The notes beneath the pieces are model-generated. The model saw only the letters and a list, made by a program, of their open reading frames with translations. It had not been told where the DNA came from and ran no database searches. The position numbers and the translations under genes were made by a program. Positions 46,836-56,078 of a stretch of 64,000 nt of DNA are shown piece after piece; the stretch's first letter is position 1; each line of letters opens with the position of its first letter. Origin of the DNA: Sagittula sp048553715 (GTDB taxonomy: Bacteria; Pseudomonadota; Alphaproteobacteria; Rhodobacterales; Rhodobacteraceae); assembly GCF_048553715.1 (NCBI RefSeq), contig NZ_JBLZNC010000007.1:1-64000 (forward strand), read 5' to 3'.

Positions 46836-48284
46836 ATGATCTGGGCGCGTCTCTCCTTTTCCGGCAAGCTGCTGTTTGCCGTCATCCTTCCCGTGTTGTT
46901 CGCGGTGATGCTGATGACGCTTGCTGTGGGCTATGCCATGCGGTCGGGTTTTTCGACCTATTTGCTGGAAACCGAGATCGCGCAATTCGATGCGCTGGCC
47001 ACCGTTCTGGCCGATGAACCTGAAAGCTGGGACATCCTGTCTGATCCCGACGTATGGGCCGCGACCGTCGAAACCCATGTGCCCCGCCCCAGCAAACGCA
47101 GCGTTCAAAGGGCGCGCGCGCTCAAACTGTCCGACCCAGCGCCGCCCCCGCCGCCAGACGGTAGCCCGCCAACGCCACCCCATGTCCGACCAAAGCCGCT
47201 GCCAGAGCGGCTGGCCTTGTTTGATGCCGACGGACGTTTGGTCTCCGGTCAGCCCCAGCCGGATGCCCCTTGGGTCAGCCGCACGATCCGCAACGACCAA
47301 GGCGCGCGGATCGGCGAGCTGCGCCTGACCCAGATGGGAGAGACATCTGCGCCCGCCGATGCGGCCTTTCTGGCGTCACAGATGCGCGCCATCGCGGTGG
47401 CCGCGGGGATTGCGCTGCTTTGTGCCGCTTTGGTCGCGGGGCTGACAGCGCGCCAGTTTCTCAACCCCATCCGCGCCATTGGCCGCCACGTGGCGCGGCT
47501 GACAGACGGGGATCTGTCCTCGCGGCTCGGGTCCGATCGCCGGGACGAGCTGGGCGTTATGATGCGCGACCATAATGTGCTGGCAGAACGGCTGTCGGAG
47601 CAGCGCAAACGCGAACGCCAATGGATTTCCGACACCTCGCACGAACTAAAGACCCCGTTGTCGGTGTTGCGCGCCCAGATCGAAGCGTTGCAGGACGGCG
47701 TACGGACCTGCGACGACACCGCGCTGACCAGCATGCACCATGCGGTGATGCGGCTGGCCCGCCTGACCGATGATGTCAGCCTGCTCAGCCGCAGTGACGA
47801 GGGGCGCCTGCCCTTGGCCACGACCACGCTGAACATGTGTGGCCTGCTGCATGACGCAGCACAGGACATCACCGCGCGGCTGGACGCGGCGGGCCATGAG
47901 TTGCAGATCGGCGATATGGCCCCGCTGTATGTGTCAGGTGATCCCATGCGCCTGCGTCAGGTGATCGACAACCTGCTGATCAATGCCTGCCGCTACACCG
48001 ATCCGCCCGGGGTCATCCGCGTGGATTGCTACGCGAATGCAGGGCGCGCCATCATCATCGTCGAGGACACTGGCCCCTGTCCCCCGCCGGATCTGCTACA
48101 TGACATGTTCGACCGCTTCCGACGCGGCGAAACCTCGCGCGCGCGCAGCCATGGCGGGGCCGGATTGGGCCTGTCCATCTGTCGCGCTCTGATTGAATCC
48201 CACCACGGCACGATCTCTGCCAGCCGCTCAGATCTGGGCGGGCTGCGGATCACGATCGACATGCCGATGGTCCCAAACGCTTAG
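46836..48284 (+). CDS. Sensor histidine kinase, BaeS-like
   Basis: Membrane sensor kinase of 482 residues. Two helices (about 10-33 and 186-205) flank a periplasmic domain with a Pro-rich stretch (101-122). HAMP (about 205-258), the H-box SDTSHELKTPL with His269, and the ATPase domain with DNLLINACRY and GGAGLGLSI follow. The ATG at 46836 is used; a GTG nine bases earlier is also possible. It lies 9 bases before its response regulator. The signal is unknown; envelope stress or metal is typical for this group. Confidence 0.9.
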   Translation: MIWARLSFSGKLLFAVILPVLFAVMLMTLAVGYAMRSGFSTYLLETEIAQFDALATVLADEPESWDILSDPDVWAATVETHVPRPSKRSVQRARALKLSDPAPPPPPDGSPPTPPHVRPKPLPERLALFDADGRLVSGQPQPDAPWVSRTIRNDQGARIGELRLTQMGETSAPADAAFLASQMRAIAVAAGIALLCAALVAGLTARQFLNPIRAIGRHVARLTDGDLSSRLGSDRRDELGVMMRDHNVLAERLSEQRKRERQWISDTSHELKTPLSVLRAQIEALQDGVRTCDDTALTSMHHAVMRLARLTDDVSLLSRSDEGRLPLATTTLNMCGLLHDAAQDITARLDAAGHELQIGDMAPLYVSGDPMRLRQVIDNLLINACRYTDPPGVIRVDCYANAGRAIIIVEDTGPCPPPDLLHDMFDRFRRGETSRARSHGGAGLGLSICRALIESHHGTISASRSDLGGLRITIDMPMVPNA

Positions 48285-48293
48285 GAGCCTGAC

Positions 48294-48974
48294 ATGGCCC
48301 CCCATATCCTGATCGTCGAAGACGAAATTGCGCTGGCCAACATCCTGCGCGACTATCTTGAAGCCGCTGACATGCAGGTCACCCACCTGTCTACGGGAGG
48401 GGAGGCCACAGAACGCGCCTTGTCCGACACTGTGGATCTGGTGGTTCTGGACCTGATGCTGCCCGAAGTGGACGGGCTGACGATCTGTCGACAGGTGCGG
48501 GCGGCGTCGGATGTGCCGATCATCATGACCACCGCCAAGGTCGAAGAGATCGACCGCCTGCTGGGGCTGGAGCTGGGGGCCGATGACTATATGTGCAAAC
48601 CGTTTTCGCCGCGCGAACTGGTGGCACGCATCAAGGCTGTGCTGCGCCGCCGTCCCAGCAGCACCGATACGCAAGTGGATCGCCTGATGCTCGACCGTGA
48701 AAGCTGGCGGGCCACGGTGGATGGGCAGCGCGTTGATCTGACCCCGCGGGAATTCCGCCTGCTTGATACGCTGTCGGCCCGTCCGGGGCGGGTTTTCTCA
48801 CGCGAGCAAATCCTTGATCTGGCGTTTCCCGATGATGCGGATGTCTTTGACCGCACCATCGACAGCCATATCCGCAACATCCGCCGCAAGCTGGCCGCAG
48901 TGGCCGAGGATTTCAGCCCGATCCGCTCCGTTTACGGCGTGGGCTACGCCTATGAGCCGCAGACCACCGACTGA
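48294..48974 (+). CDS. OmpR-family response regulator, BaeR-like
   Basis: DNA-binding response regulator of 226 residues. The receiver domain has Asp9-Glu10-Asp11-type acids (VEDEIA) and the phosphorylated Asp53 (LVVLDLMLPEVDG); a C-terminal winged helix ends in SVYGVGYAYE. AGGAG precedes the start. It pairs with the kinase just upstream. The secreted cysteine-rich protein that follows may be its target. Confidence 0.93.
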   Translation: MAPHILIVEDEIALANILRDYLEAADMQVTHLSTGGEATERALSDTVDLVVLDLMLPEVDGLTICRQVRAASDVPIIMTTAKVEEIDRLLGLELGADDYMCKPFSPRELVARIKAVLRRRPSSTDTQVDRLMLDRESWRATVDGQRVDLTPREFRLLDTLSARPGRVFSREQILDLAFPDDADVFDRTIDSHIRNIRRKLAAVAEDFSPIRSVYGVGYAYEPQTTD

Positions 48975-48997
48975 GGGGCCACGCCAAAACCACAGTC

Positions 48998-49017
48998 GCA
49001 GAAAAATTCGCTTCTGC
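48998..49017. promoter_or_regulatory. Inverted repeat upstream of the cysteine-rich protein gene
   Basis: GCAGAA and TTCTGC are separated by 8 bases, 95 bases before the next start codon and 23 bases after the response-regulator stop. It could be a regulator site or a weak hairpin; no T run follows. Confidence 0.3.
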
Positions 49018-49111
49018 ATGCTAGCTTCATCTTTGCTGCAACCTCGCTCGACTTTGGGGGGCTAATGCTTGGCCCACGGCCAACGGCCCCTATCGAGAGA
49101 GTGAGATACAG

Positions 49112-49453
49112 ATGAAACCCAAGACCCAAATGCGCATGACCATCGCCGCGATCCTGATTGTTGGCAGCGTCGCGTCCTTGGCTGCGGCTGCCCTGCCCGT
49201 CTGGGCCGCAGGCAAGCAGACCTTTCTGACCAGCCAGGTCGACATGACCATTCTGGACAGCACCCAATTGGCGCAAAGCAAACAACGCCCGCAACGCCCA
49301 CCGCAAGAGGCCATCGAAGCCTGTCAGGACAAAAAGTCGGGCGATGCCTGCAGCTTTGACGGGCGTGACGGCACCGAAAGCGGGACCTGTGTTTCGCCCC
49401 AGAGCAATGTACCGCCCGCCTGTGCCCCTGCGGGGCAACAGCAGCGCGGCTGA
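49112..49453 (+). CDS. Secreted four-cysteine protein
   Basis: Small exported protein of 113 residues. A signal peptide (about 1-33, ending VWAA) is followed by a mature part with a Gln/Pro-rich segment and a compact block with Cys71, Cys80, Cys93 and Cys104 in the pattern C-x8-C-x12-C-x10-C (SGDACSFDGRDG in the middle). Two disulfides or a metal site are possible. I do not know a characterised member. It follows the two-component system by 137 bases on the same strand, which suggests envelope-stress control. Confidence 0.75.
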   Translation: MKPKTQMRMTIAAILIVGSVASLAAAALPVWAAGKQTFLTSQVDMTILDSTQLAQSKQRPQRPPQEAIEACQDKKSGDACSFDGRDGTESGTCVSPQSNVPPACAPAGQQQRG

Positions 49454-49465
49454 TCTGGGACGACC

Positions 49466-49507
49466 GGCCGGAGCGATCCCTTGTTGCGGTCTCCAATCGC
49501 TCCGGCC
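49466..49507. terminator. Long-stem hairpin between convergent genes
   Basis: A 12-bp perfect G+C stem (49466-49477 with 49496-49507) has an 18-base loop and fills the gap between the cysteine-rich protein gene and the minus-strand transporter. There is no T run. It is likely a shared transcription end or an mRNA-stabilising structure. Confidence 0.55.
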
Positions 49508-49514
49508 AACACGT

Positions 49515-50492
49515 TTACGCAGTGGCGGCCACCGCCTCACGCGCTGCCTTTTGCGAGACAAAGGCACAGACCAGAAGCTGCGACATGTGGTAAATCATCA
49601 AGGGCAACACGATGGCCCCCACATCGCTGGCCGCGAACAGTGCGGTTGCAATGGGCAGACCAGAGGCGAGGCTTTTGGTTGATCCACAATAGAACAGCAC
49701 CGCGCGGTCGGGCGCAGGCAACCCCGACAGGCGACCGGTCCAGACCATCAGCCCCATGGTGATCGCAAGGAACACCCAGACCACCGCAATCAACAACAAC
49801 AAGGTTGTCACAGGGATCGCATCCCACAGACCCGACACCGTACCTGCGCTGAAGGCGGAATAGACGATCAGCAAGATCGCCCCGCGATCCACAACGGTGG
49901 TCAGCGTCTTATGACGTTTGACCAGCGCACCGACCCACGGGCGGGCAATCTGGCCGATGACAAAGGGCAACAGGATCTGGGTGGCGATCTTGACCACCGA
50001 ATCCGTGCTGATGCCGCCTTCGCCGGTTTTCAAAAGCAGGGCCACCAACAGCGGGGTCAGCACCACGCCGATCAGGTTGGACACCGACGCCGCACAGATC
50101 GCCGCAGGCACGTTCCCCCCCGCGATGGAGGTGAACGCGATGGAGCTTTGCACCGTCGAGGGCAGCACCGCCAGAAACAGCAGCCCCAAGGTCACCGTTG
50201 CCCCCAGCACCGGACCCGCCAGCCACGCCAGCACAAAGCCCACAATCGGGAACATCACGTAGGTCGCCAGAAAGGTCATCCCCTGCAGGCGCCAGTTGGT
50301 CATCCCCTCGATCACCGATCCGGTGTCGAGCTTTGCGCCATACAAAAAGAACAGCAGCGCCACGGCCCAGAATGTCACATACCCCAAGGCGTCCGCCGCG
50401 ATCCCTTGGGCCGGCAGCACCAGCCCAAGCGCGACGGTTGCCAACAGCAGCAACATGTAGGCATCGATCCCGATGCGTTTGAGATAGTTCAT
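49515..50492 (-). CDS. SLC10A7-like bile acid:sodium symporter family transporter
   Basis: Ten-helix inner-membrane transporter of 325 residues in the SBF-like group. The paired motifs PSTVQSSIAFTSIAGGN and FYCGSTKSLASGLP are typical. The ATG at 50492 follows AGGA. It begins 23 bases after gamma-glutamyltransferase on the same strand, so it is probably the last gene of tctCBA-ggt. It differs clearly from the BASS protein at 30.8-31.7 kb and has a different motif set. The substrate is unknown. Confidence 0.87.
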   Translation of the reverse strand: MNYLKRIGIDAYMLLLLATVALGLVLPAQGIAADALGYVTFWAVALLFFLYGAKLDTGSVIEGMTNWRLQGMTFLATYVMFPIVGFVLAWLAGPVLGATVTLGLLFLAVLPSTVQSSIAFTSIAGGNVPAAICAASVSNLIGVVLTPLLVALLLKTGEGGISTDSVVKIATQILLPFVIGQIARPWVGALVKRHKTLTTVVDRGAILLIVYSAFSAGTVSGLWDAIPVTTLLLLIAVVWVFLAITMGLMVWTGRLSGLPAPDRAVLFYCGSTKSLASGLPIATALFAASDVGAIVLPLMIYHMSQLLVCAFVSQKAAREAVAATA

Positions 50493-50515
50493 CAAAGTCC
50501 TCCCGCAGGGCCGGA

Positions 50516-52105
50516 TCAGAATCCGGCGGCCTGCCCGTCTTTACGTGGGTCCGATCCGGCGGCATAGCCCCCATCGGGCAAGCGGTGCACCAGTTGCGCC
50601 CCACCAAACCCAAAGGCATTGTCCGGGCTTTCCACGGTGATCCGATGCCCGAGCGCGCGCAGGCCGTCCAGCACCTCGGGTGCAATCGCGGGTTCGCAGG
50701 CGACATCCAGCCCGTCGATCATGCGCCAACGCGGCGCATCGGCGGCGGTCTGCACGTCCTGATCCCAAAGCTGTGTGCGCAGCAACAGTTGCACATGACC
50801 TTGCGCCTGAATCGGCCCACCCATCATGCCAAAGGCCATCAGCGGCGCGCCGTTCTTCATCGCAAAGCCGGGGATGATGGTGTGGAAGGGGCGTTTGCCA
50901 CCTGCCACGCAATTGGCATGACCCGGCGTGGTGTTGAACCCCGCGCCCCTGTTTTGCAGCGACACCCCCGTGCCCGGCACCACAACGCCCGACCCGAAAC
51001 CGGCATAGTTCGACTGGATAAAGCTGACCATCATCCCCGAGGCATCCGCCGTGTTCAGCAAGACGGTGCCGCCGCGTTTGGGCGCGCCTGCGCCATGGTC
51101 CACCGCCCGCGTGGGATCGATCAGCGCCGCGCGGGATTTCAAATAGGTCGGGTCCAGCAGGGCGGTCTCGTCGATCTCTGTCATGTGGTCGCGATCCGCG
51201 ACATAGGCATGCAGGTCACGGTAGGCCAGCTTGATCGCCTCGATCTGCAAATGGATCGCCTGCACATCATCCGGCCCGTAGGAGCGGATATCCGTGTGTT
51301 CCAGAATGCCCAAAGCCATGAGCGCGGCGACCCCCTGCCCGTTTGGCGGGATCTCGTGCAGTTCGGTATCCCCGAATTCCGCGCTGATCGTGCCGCACCA
51401 ATCGGGCTTGTGCGCGGCCATATCCTCGACCGTCAGTGCGCCGCCGTGGCTTTGGATGAAACTGGCGATCTCCTCAGCAATCTCACCTTCGTAGAAGGCA
51501 CGCCCGTTGGTTTCCGCGATGGCACGCAGGGTGCGCGCGGCACCGGGGTTGCGGAACCGCTCGCCCGCTTTGGGGGCGCGCCCCTCCGGCAGGAAGGTCT
51601 CGGCAAAACCGGGGTGGTCGGCGAATGTTTCCGCCGCAATGGACCAAAGCCGCGCAATGGTGGGCGACACGATAAAGCCATCCTCGGCATAGGCGATGGC
51701 CGGGGCCAGTACCGTCGCAAGCCCCAGCTTGCCGAACTTCTGCGACAGCGCGACCCACGCGCTGACAGCGCCCGGAACGGTGACCGTATCAACGCCGGTG
51801 TCGGGCATCCCGTCGGGAAACCGCTCCGGCGACCAGGCGGCAGGGGCTCGGCCAGAGGCATTCAGCCCGTGCAGCTCTTTGCCATCCCACAGGATGCAAA
51901 AGGCGTCAGAGCCCAGACCATTGCCCGAAGGTTCGACCACGGTCAGAACCGCAGCGGTGGCCAAGGCGGCATCAACGGCATTGCCGCCCTGCTGCAAGAT
52001 GGTCAGGCCCGCCTGCGTGGCGAGGGGCTGCGAGGTTGCAACCACATTGTCAGCCAGAACGGGCGACCGGCGGGACGGGTAGACGGGATCATGACGCAGT
52101 TGCAT
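50516..52105 (-). CDS. Gamma-glutamyltransferase family protein
   Basis: Ntn-hydrolase of 529 residues. The protein would self-cleave before the catalytic Thr347 (KRGGTVLLNTADASG), giving large and small subunits. No signal peptide is seen, unlike classical periplasmic GGT, so it may act in the cytoplasm. The ATG at 52105 with AGAGGA upstream overlaps tctA by 17 bases. Its place directly behind a Tct importer suggests that the imported compound is a gamma-glutamyl or acyl-amino substrate. Confidence 0.88.
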   Translation of the reverse strand: MQLRHDPVYPSRRSPVLADNVVATSQPLATQAGLTILQQGGNAVDAALATAAVLTVVEPSGNGLGSDAFCILWDGKELHGLNASGRAPAAWSPERFPDGMPDTGVDTVTVPGAVSAWVALSQKFGKLGLATVLAPAIAYAEDGFIVSPTIARLWSIAAETFADHPGFAETFLPEGRAPKAGERFRNPGAARTLRAIAETNGRAFYEGEIAEEIASFIQSHGGALTVEDMAAHKPDWCGTISAEFGDTELHEIPPNGQGVAALMALGILEHTDIRSYGPDDVQAIHLQIEAIKLAYRDLHAYVADRDHMTEIDETALLDPTYLKSRAALIDPTRAVDHGAGAPKRGGTVLLNTADASGMMVSFIQSNYAGFGSGVVVPGTGVSLQNRGAGFNTTPGHANCVAGGKRPFHTIIPGFAMKNGAPLMAFGMMGGPIQAQGHVQLLLRTQLWDQDVQTAADAPRWRMIDGLDVACEPAIAPEVLDGLRALGHRITVESPDNAFGFGGAQLVHRLPDGGYAAGSDPRKDGQAAGF

Positions 52106-53600
52106 CGGAAGTCCTCTCGTGTCGAGATTTAAGGTGCGCGCGCACGGCCCATGCGATGGAAAGCACGGCGGCAATCAGGAAAATCAGGCTGATGGGGCGG
52201 GTGACAAACAGCAAAGGATCGTCATCGGTCATCAGCGCCCGGCGCAGATTGGTTTCCGCAATCGGGCCAAGGATGACGCCCAGAACCAGCGGCGCCAGCG
52301 CATAGCCAAGCGCGCGCAGCGCGTAGCCCACAACGCCAATCGCGGCCAGCAGGTACAGATCCGTCACGCGGTTGTTCAGCGCAAACGCCCCCACCACACA
52401 GCAAACCATCACCGCAGGCACGATCAGCCATTTCGGGATCTCTGCCACGCGCAGGAACAGGCGCATCGACAGCACCGACACGACCAGCATCATCAGCGAG
52501 GCGACAGCCATCGCAATGAACATGCCGTAGACCAGATCACCGTGATCCATGATCAGACGGGGGCCTACGGAAATGCCGTGCACCATCAACGATGCCATCA
52601 GGATGGCATCCACCGCAGAGCCGGGAATGCCCAGCCCGATCAGCGGGATCAAACCGCCGCCTGCGGTGGCCGAATTCCCCGCCTCGGACGCCACAACCCC
52701 GTCAGGGTTGCCCTTGCCAAAGCTGTCAGGCGTTTTGGAGGCGCGTTTGGCCTGATCATAAGCCACAAGGTTGGCGATGGACCCGCCCGCACCGGGCAGC
52801 GCGCCAATCAAAACGCCCACAACAGAGGACCGGATCAGGTTGACCGGACGCATCAGCACCTCGCGCATGACTTTCCATGTCTGGAAATCGATGGCGCCGG
52901 TGACCAGCGCATTGCCTGACCGGACCGATGCGGCGTCCTCGACCTCGGACACCAGCTGCGAGATCGCGAAGATCCCGATGAGCACCACCAGAAACGGCAG
53001 GCCGGTTTCCAGCATCTCGATCCCGAAATCGAACCGTGGCCGCCCCATGATGGGGTCGGTGCCGACAGTCGACATGGCCAGACCGATCAGACCCGCCAGC
53101 AGACCGCGCACCACGGACTGGCCCACAAGGCTTGCCACGATGGTCAGGGCAAAGACGATCAGCGAAAAATACTCCCACGGGCCAAGTTTGACCGCGAACA
53201 TCGCCAAGGGCGGTGCCGCGACGATCAGAACCAGCGTGGACAGGATGGTGCCGAAAAACGACGCCCAGACCCCAAGCGACAGGGCGCGCCCCGGCTCTCC
53301 ATTGCGGGCCATGGGAAAGGCGTCAAACGTTGTCGCAACCGAGGACGGGGTGCCCGGAATGCCCAGAAGCGCGGCAGAAATCAGACCGCCGGTGTAGCCC
53401 CCGACATAGACCGACAGCATGACCGCAATGCCTTGCAGCGGCTCCATCGTGAAGGTCAGCGGCAAGGTCAGGACAATCGCCATGGTCACGGTAAAGCCCG
53501 GAATGGCAGCGGCAATGATGCCTGCAACCGATCCCGCCAGCATAAAGACCAGCGTCGACAGGGTGAAAATCTGCGCAATTGCCGATGCAAAATCTGCCAT
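52089..53600 (-). CDS. tctA: Tripartite tricarboxylate transporter large membrane subunit TctA
   Basis: Integral membrane subunit of 503 residues with about twelve helices. The glycine-rich signature GGYTGGLISAALLGIPGTPSSVATTFDG-like region (about 66-93) is conserved. With TctB and the binding protein TctC it forms a secondary importer of carboxylates. It starts 1 base after the tctB stop and overlaps the ggt start by 17 bases. Confidence 0.93.
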   Translation of the reverse strand: MADFASAIAQIFTLSTLVFMLAGSVAGIIAAAIPGFTVTMAIVLTLPLTFTMEPLQGIAVMLSVYVGGYTGGLISAALLGIPGTPSSVATTFDAFPMARNGEPGRALSLGVWASFFGTILSTLVLIVAAPPLAMFAVKLGPWEYFSLIVFALTIVASLVGQSVVRGLLAGLIGLAMSTVGTDPIMGRPRFDFGIEMLETGLPFLVVLIGIFAISQLVSEVEDAASVRSGNALVTGAIDFQTWKVMREVLMRPVNLIRSSVVGVLIGALPGAGGSIANLVAYDQAKRASKTPDSFGKGNPDGVVASEAGNSATAGGGLIPLIGLGIPGSAVDAILMASLMVHGISVGPRLIMDHGDLVYGMFIAMAVASLMMLVVSVLSMRLFLRVAEIPKWLIVPAVMVCCVVGAFALNNRVTDLYLLAAIGVVGYALRALGYALAPLVLGVILGPIAETNLRRALMTDDDPLLFVTRPISLIFLIAAVLSIAWAVRAHLKSRHERTSDATAS

Positions 53601-53601
53601 C

Positions 53602-54111
53602 TCAGAACACTCCGCGCGGCAAGAAGACGGTAAAGCCTTCGGCGAACAGCCAGTTCAGACCGAAGGAAAAGACCAGCGCCACGGCCAGCGCGATGGACAC
53701 GGTGACAGGTCCACGCGGCATCAGCACCATTTGCAGGCCGAAGACAAAGACAAGGCTTGCCCATTCAAAGCCCGCCACAGGAATGGCAAGGATATAGACG
53801 CCAAAGGCGATCAGGCAGACAAAGACCAAAGCCCGCCGTTTGACCCAGGCTGCGGTCTGCGCCCCGAAGGCCCCCCACGCGTGGCGCGGGATCTTGCGCA
53901 GCGCGTCGACGATGGCAATGCCCGCCACCAAGACGATTGCGCCAAAGACCGCGCGCGGGAACGCGCCCGCGCCCAGTGTTTCAAACCGCGATGTGGGGAT
54001 GGCACCTGCGGACACAAATAGCGCCGCCGACACCAGCCCGATCACGATGTAGCTGAGAAGGCGGGCAATCTCGCCCGCCTCCCGTACCTTGGTGTCAGGC
54101 GTGTTGCTCAC
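53602..54111 (-). CDS. tctB: Tripartite tricarboxylate transporter small membrane subunit TctB
   Basis: Membrane subunit of 169 residues with four helices after a short polar head. It lies between tctC, which it overlaps by 4 bases (ATGA), and tctA. TctB is poorly conserved in sequence, so the call rests on topology, length and position. Confidence 0.87.
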   Translation of the reverse strand: MSNTPDTKVREAGEIARLLSYIVIGLVSAALFVSAGAIPTSRFETLGAGAFPRAVFGAIVLVAGIAIVDALRKIPRHAWGAFGAQTAAWVKRRALVFVCLIAFGVYILAIPVAGFEWASLVFVFGLQMVLMPRGPVTVSIALAVALVFSFGLNWLFAEGFTVFLPRGVF

Positions 54112-55055
54112 GGTGCAAGAACCTCGGACAGGGATTTCACGGTCGCGTCGAGTGCGGCGAGATAATCGCGATAGCCCTCTTGGCCGCGGAACATTACGTC
54201 GGCACCGGCATTATTGGTCTGCTCAATGTAGGTCGGGTCCTTGGACAGCTCTTCCAATGCCGCCTCCATTGTGGCGCGCGCGGCCTCGGGTGCGCCGCCG
54301 GGCATGACGATGCCACGGGTGACCATCAGCTCCAGATCGCTGCCCAGCTCTTTAAATGTCGGCACATCAGGCACAGCATCTAGACGGTCGGTGGAGCCTG
54401 CGGCGAGGAATACCAGATCGCCGTTTTCGACGAACTGCAACGACGACGAGATATCACCGATGGCGATGTCCAGATTGCCGCCGACCAGCGCACGAATGCG
54501 TTCGCCGGTGCCCTCGTAGCCCACGTATTTGAACTGCAGATCATAGGCCTGTTCGATCATCGCCGCGTGCAGATGCGGCACACCGCCCAAGGTCACGCCG
54601 ATTGTGATCTCGCCGGGGTGCGCCTTGGCGTAGTCAACGAATTCCTCGAACGTGCTGTAGTCTTCGGTGGGATGCGCCACGAGGAACTGCGGCGAGGCGG
54701 TCATCAGCGCGATCGGATCGAAATCGTCCCATGCCAGATCGGTGACGCCGGTTTCGGTCGCAACCAGCAGACCTTCGTGCACCAGCGAGATGGTGTAGCC
54801 GTCCGCATCGCGGCGCGACACTTCGCGCAGACCCACGGTGCCGCCCACGCCGGGCATATTGATGATCGGCATGTCCACGCCAAGGTAGGGCTCGATGTTG
54901 CCCGCCACCAGACGCATCAGCGTGTCGGACCCGCCACCGGGCGACCACGGCACGATGAATTCGACGGCGCGATCAGGATAATCCTGTGCGGCGGCAGGTG
55001 TGGCAATCGCCGTCGCAGCGGCAAAGAGGGCAGCGAGCCCGGTGCGGAATGTCAT
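54108..55055 (-). CDS. tctC: Tripartite tricarboxylate transporter binding protein TctC
   Basis: Periplasmic solute-binding protein (Bug family) of 315 residues with a Sec signal peptide (1-23, ending PAAA-Q). The mature start YPDRAVEFIVPWSPGGGSD and NMPGVGG are hallmarks of the family. It captures the substrate for TctAB; the ligand cannot be named from sequence. It is the first gene of the operon and divergent from lysR by 121 bases. Confidence 0.93.
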   Translation of the reverse strand: MTFRTGLAALFAAATAIATPAAAQDYPDRAVEFIVPWSPGGGSDTLMRLVAGNIEPYLGVDMPIINMPGVGGTVGLREVSRRDADGYTISLVHEGLLVATETGVTDLAWDDFDPIALMTASPQFLVAHPTEDYSTFEEFVDYAKAHPGEITIGVTLGGVPHLHAAMIEQAYDLQFKYVGYEGTGERIRALVGGNLDIAIGDISSSLQFVENGDLVFLAAGSTDRLDAVPDVPTFKELGSDLELMVTRGIVMPGGAPEAARATMEAALEELSKDPTYIEQTNNAGADVMFRGQEGYRDYLAALDATVKSLSEVLAP

Positions 55056-55154
55056 GGAATATCTCCCTGTAAGGAAAGGCGGTACGCCGCCCTGTTTGTG
55101 ATTTCAAAACGCTACCACAAGAGTTTCCTACACAAAGCGCGAATTATTTGCCTT

Positions 55155-55177
55155 TAAAGTAAGATTTGCTTAACTTA
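55155..55177. promoter_or_regulatory. Imperfect palindrome at the lysR start, candidate LysR site
   Basis: Two 9-base arms (55155-55163 and 55169-55177) match at 7 of 9 positions around a 5-base centre, in the A+T-rich gap between tctC and lysR. It touches the first ATG of lysR. Self-repression and tctC activation from such a site are typical of LysR pairs; here this is inferred. Confidence 0.4.
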
Positions 55178-56067
55178 TGGTGATGGACACGCGACAACTC
55201 GAAACCTTTCTTGCGGTGGTGCAGCACGGTGGATTTGCCGCAGCGGCCCGCGCTGTGCATCTGACGCCCTCTGCGGTCAGCCAGCAGATCTCGGCTTTAG
55301 AGGCGGAGATGGGCGCCGAATTGTTCGACCGTTCCCGCCGTCCGCCCGCCCTGACCACGAAGGGGTCAGAGGTGCTGCGCGCGGCCACCGCCATCACCCG
55401 CATCGCCCGCGAGACAAAGGCCACCGTCGCCGGGGGCGAGGTGCGCGGTACGCTGGCCTTTGGCACGCTGCGCACCGGCGCCAGCAGCATCGTTCCGCGC
55501 GCCTTGGCCGATGTGAAATCGGGCTACCCCGAGCTCGATTTTCGCCTGCGCATCGGCATGTCCGAGGAACTGATGTCCGAGGTCGCATCAGGGCAGCTTG
55601 ACGGGGCGCTGGTGGCCGATCACGTGGCGGTCCCGCCCAGCCTGCGCTGGACGCCGGTTGTGTCCGAGCCGCTGGTGGTGGTCATGCCGCCGGGCGTGTC
55701 GGGCAAGACGCTTGAGCAACTGGTGCGCCATGTGCCCTACATCCGCTACCGCACGCGTGTCCCCTTAGCGCGCCAGATCGATACAGAGATTGCACGGCTC
55801 GGCGTGACCCCGCGACAGGTCGTATCCGTCAACACAATGACGGCCGTGGTGGGCTGCGTGCGGGCGGGGCTGGGATTTGCAATCATTCCGTATGTGGCGT
55901 TGCAGGATGCGTTGACCTCATCGCTGGGATGGTTTCCCTTTGGCGCGCCGCCGCTGCATCGCAGGCTGGGCGTGGTCCAGCGCCCCGATTCTCGCCGCGC
56001 GGAGGTGCTCGCAACGCTCAGCGAAGCGTTGCACCGCGCGGGCCAACCCATTGACGACAACGACTGA
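55177..56067 (+). CDS. LysR-family regulator of the tct-ggt operon (predicted)
   Basis: LysR-type regulator of 296 residues with an N-terminal helix-turn-helix (GGFAAAARAVHLTPSAVSQQISALE at about 21-45) and a C-terminal effector domain. ATGs at 55177 and 55183 are both possible; the second would free the palindrome from the coding region. It is divergent from tctCBA-ggt and 11 bases upstream of the P-loop kinase gene. ArgP/LysG-type similarity is possible but not shown. Confidence 0.9.
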   Translation: MVMDTRQLETFLAVVQHGGFAAAARAVHLTPSAVSQQISALEAEMGAELFDRSRRPPALTTKGSEVLRAATAITRIARETKATVAGGEVRGTLAFGTLRTGASSIVPRALADVKSGYPELDFRLRIGMSEELMSEVASGQLDGALVADHVAVPPSLRWTPVVSEPLVVVMPPGVSGKTLEQLVRHVPYIRYRTRVPLARQIDTEIARLGVTPRQVVSVNTMTAVVGCVRAGLGFAIIPYVALQDALTSSLGWFPFGAPPLHRRLGVVQRPDSRRAEVLATLSEALHRAGQPIDDND

Positions 56068-56078
56068 AAGACCGCGCC

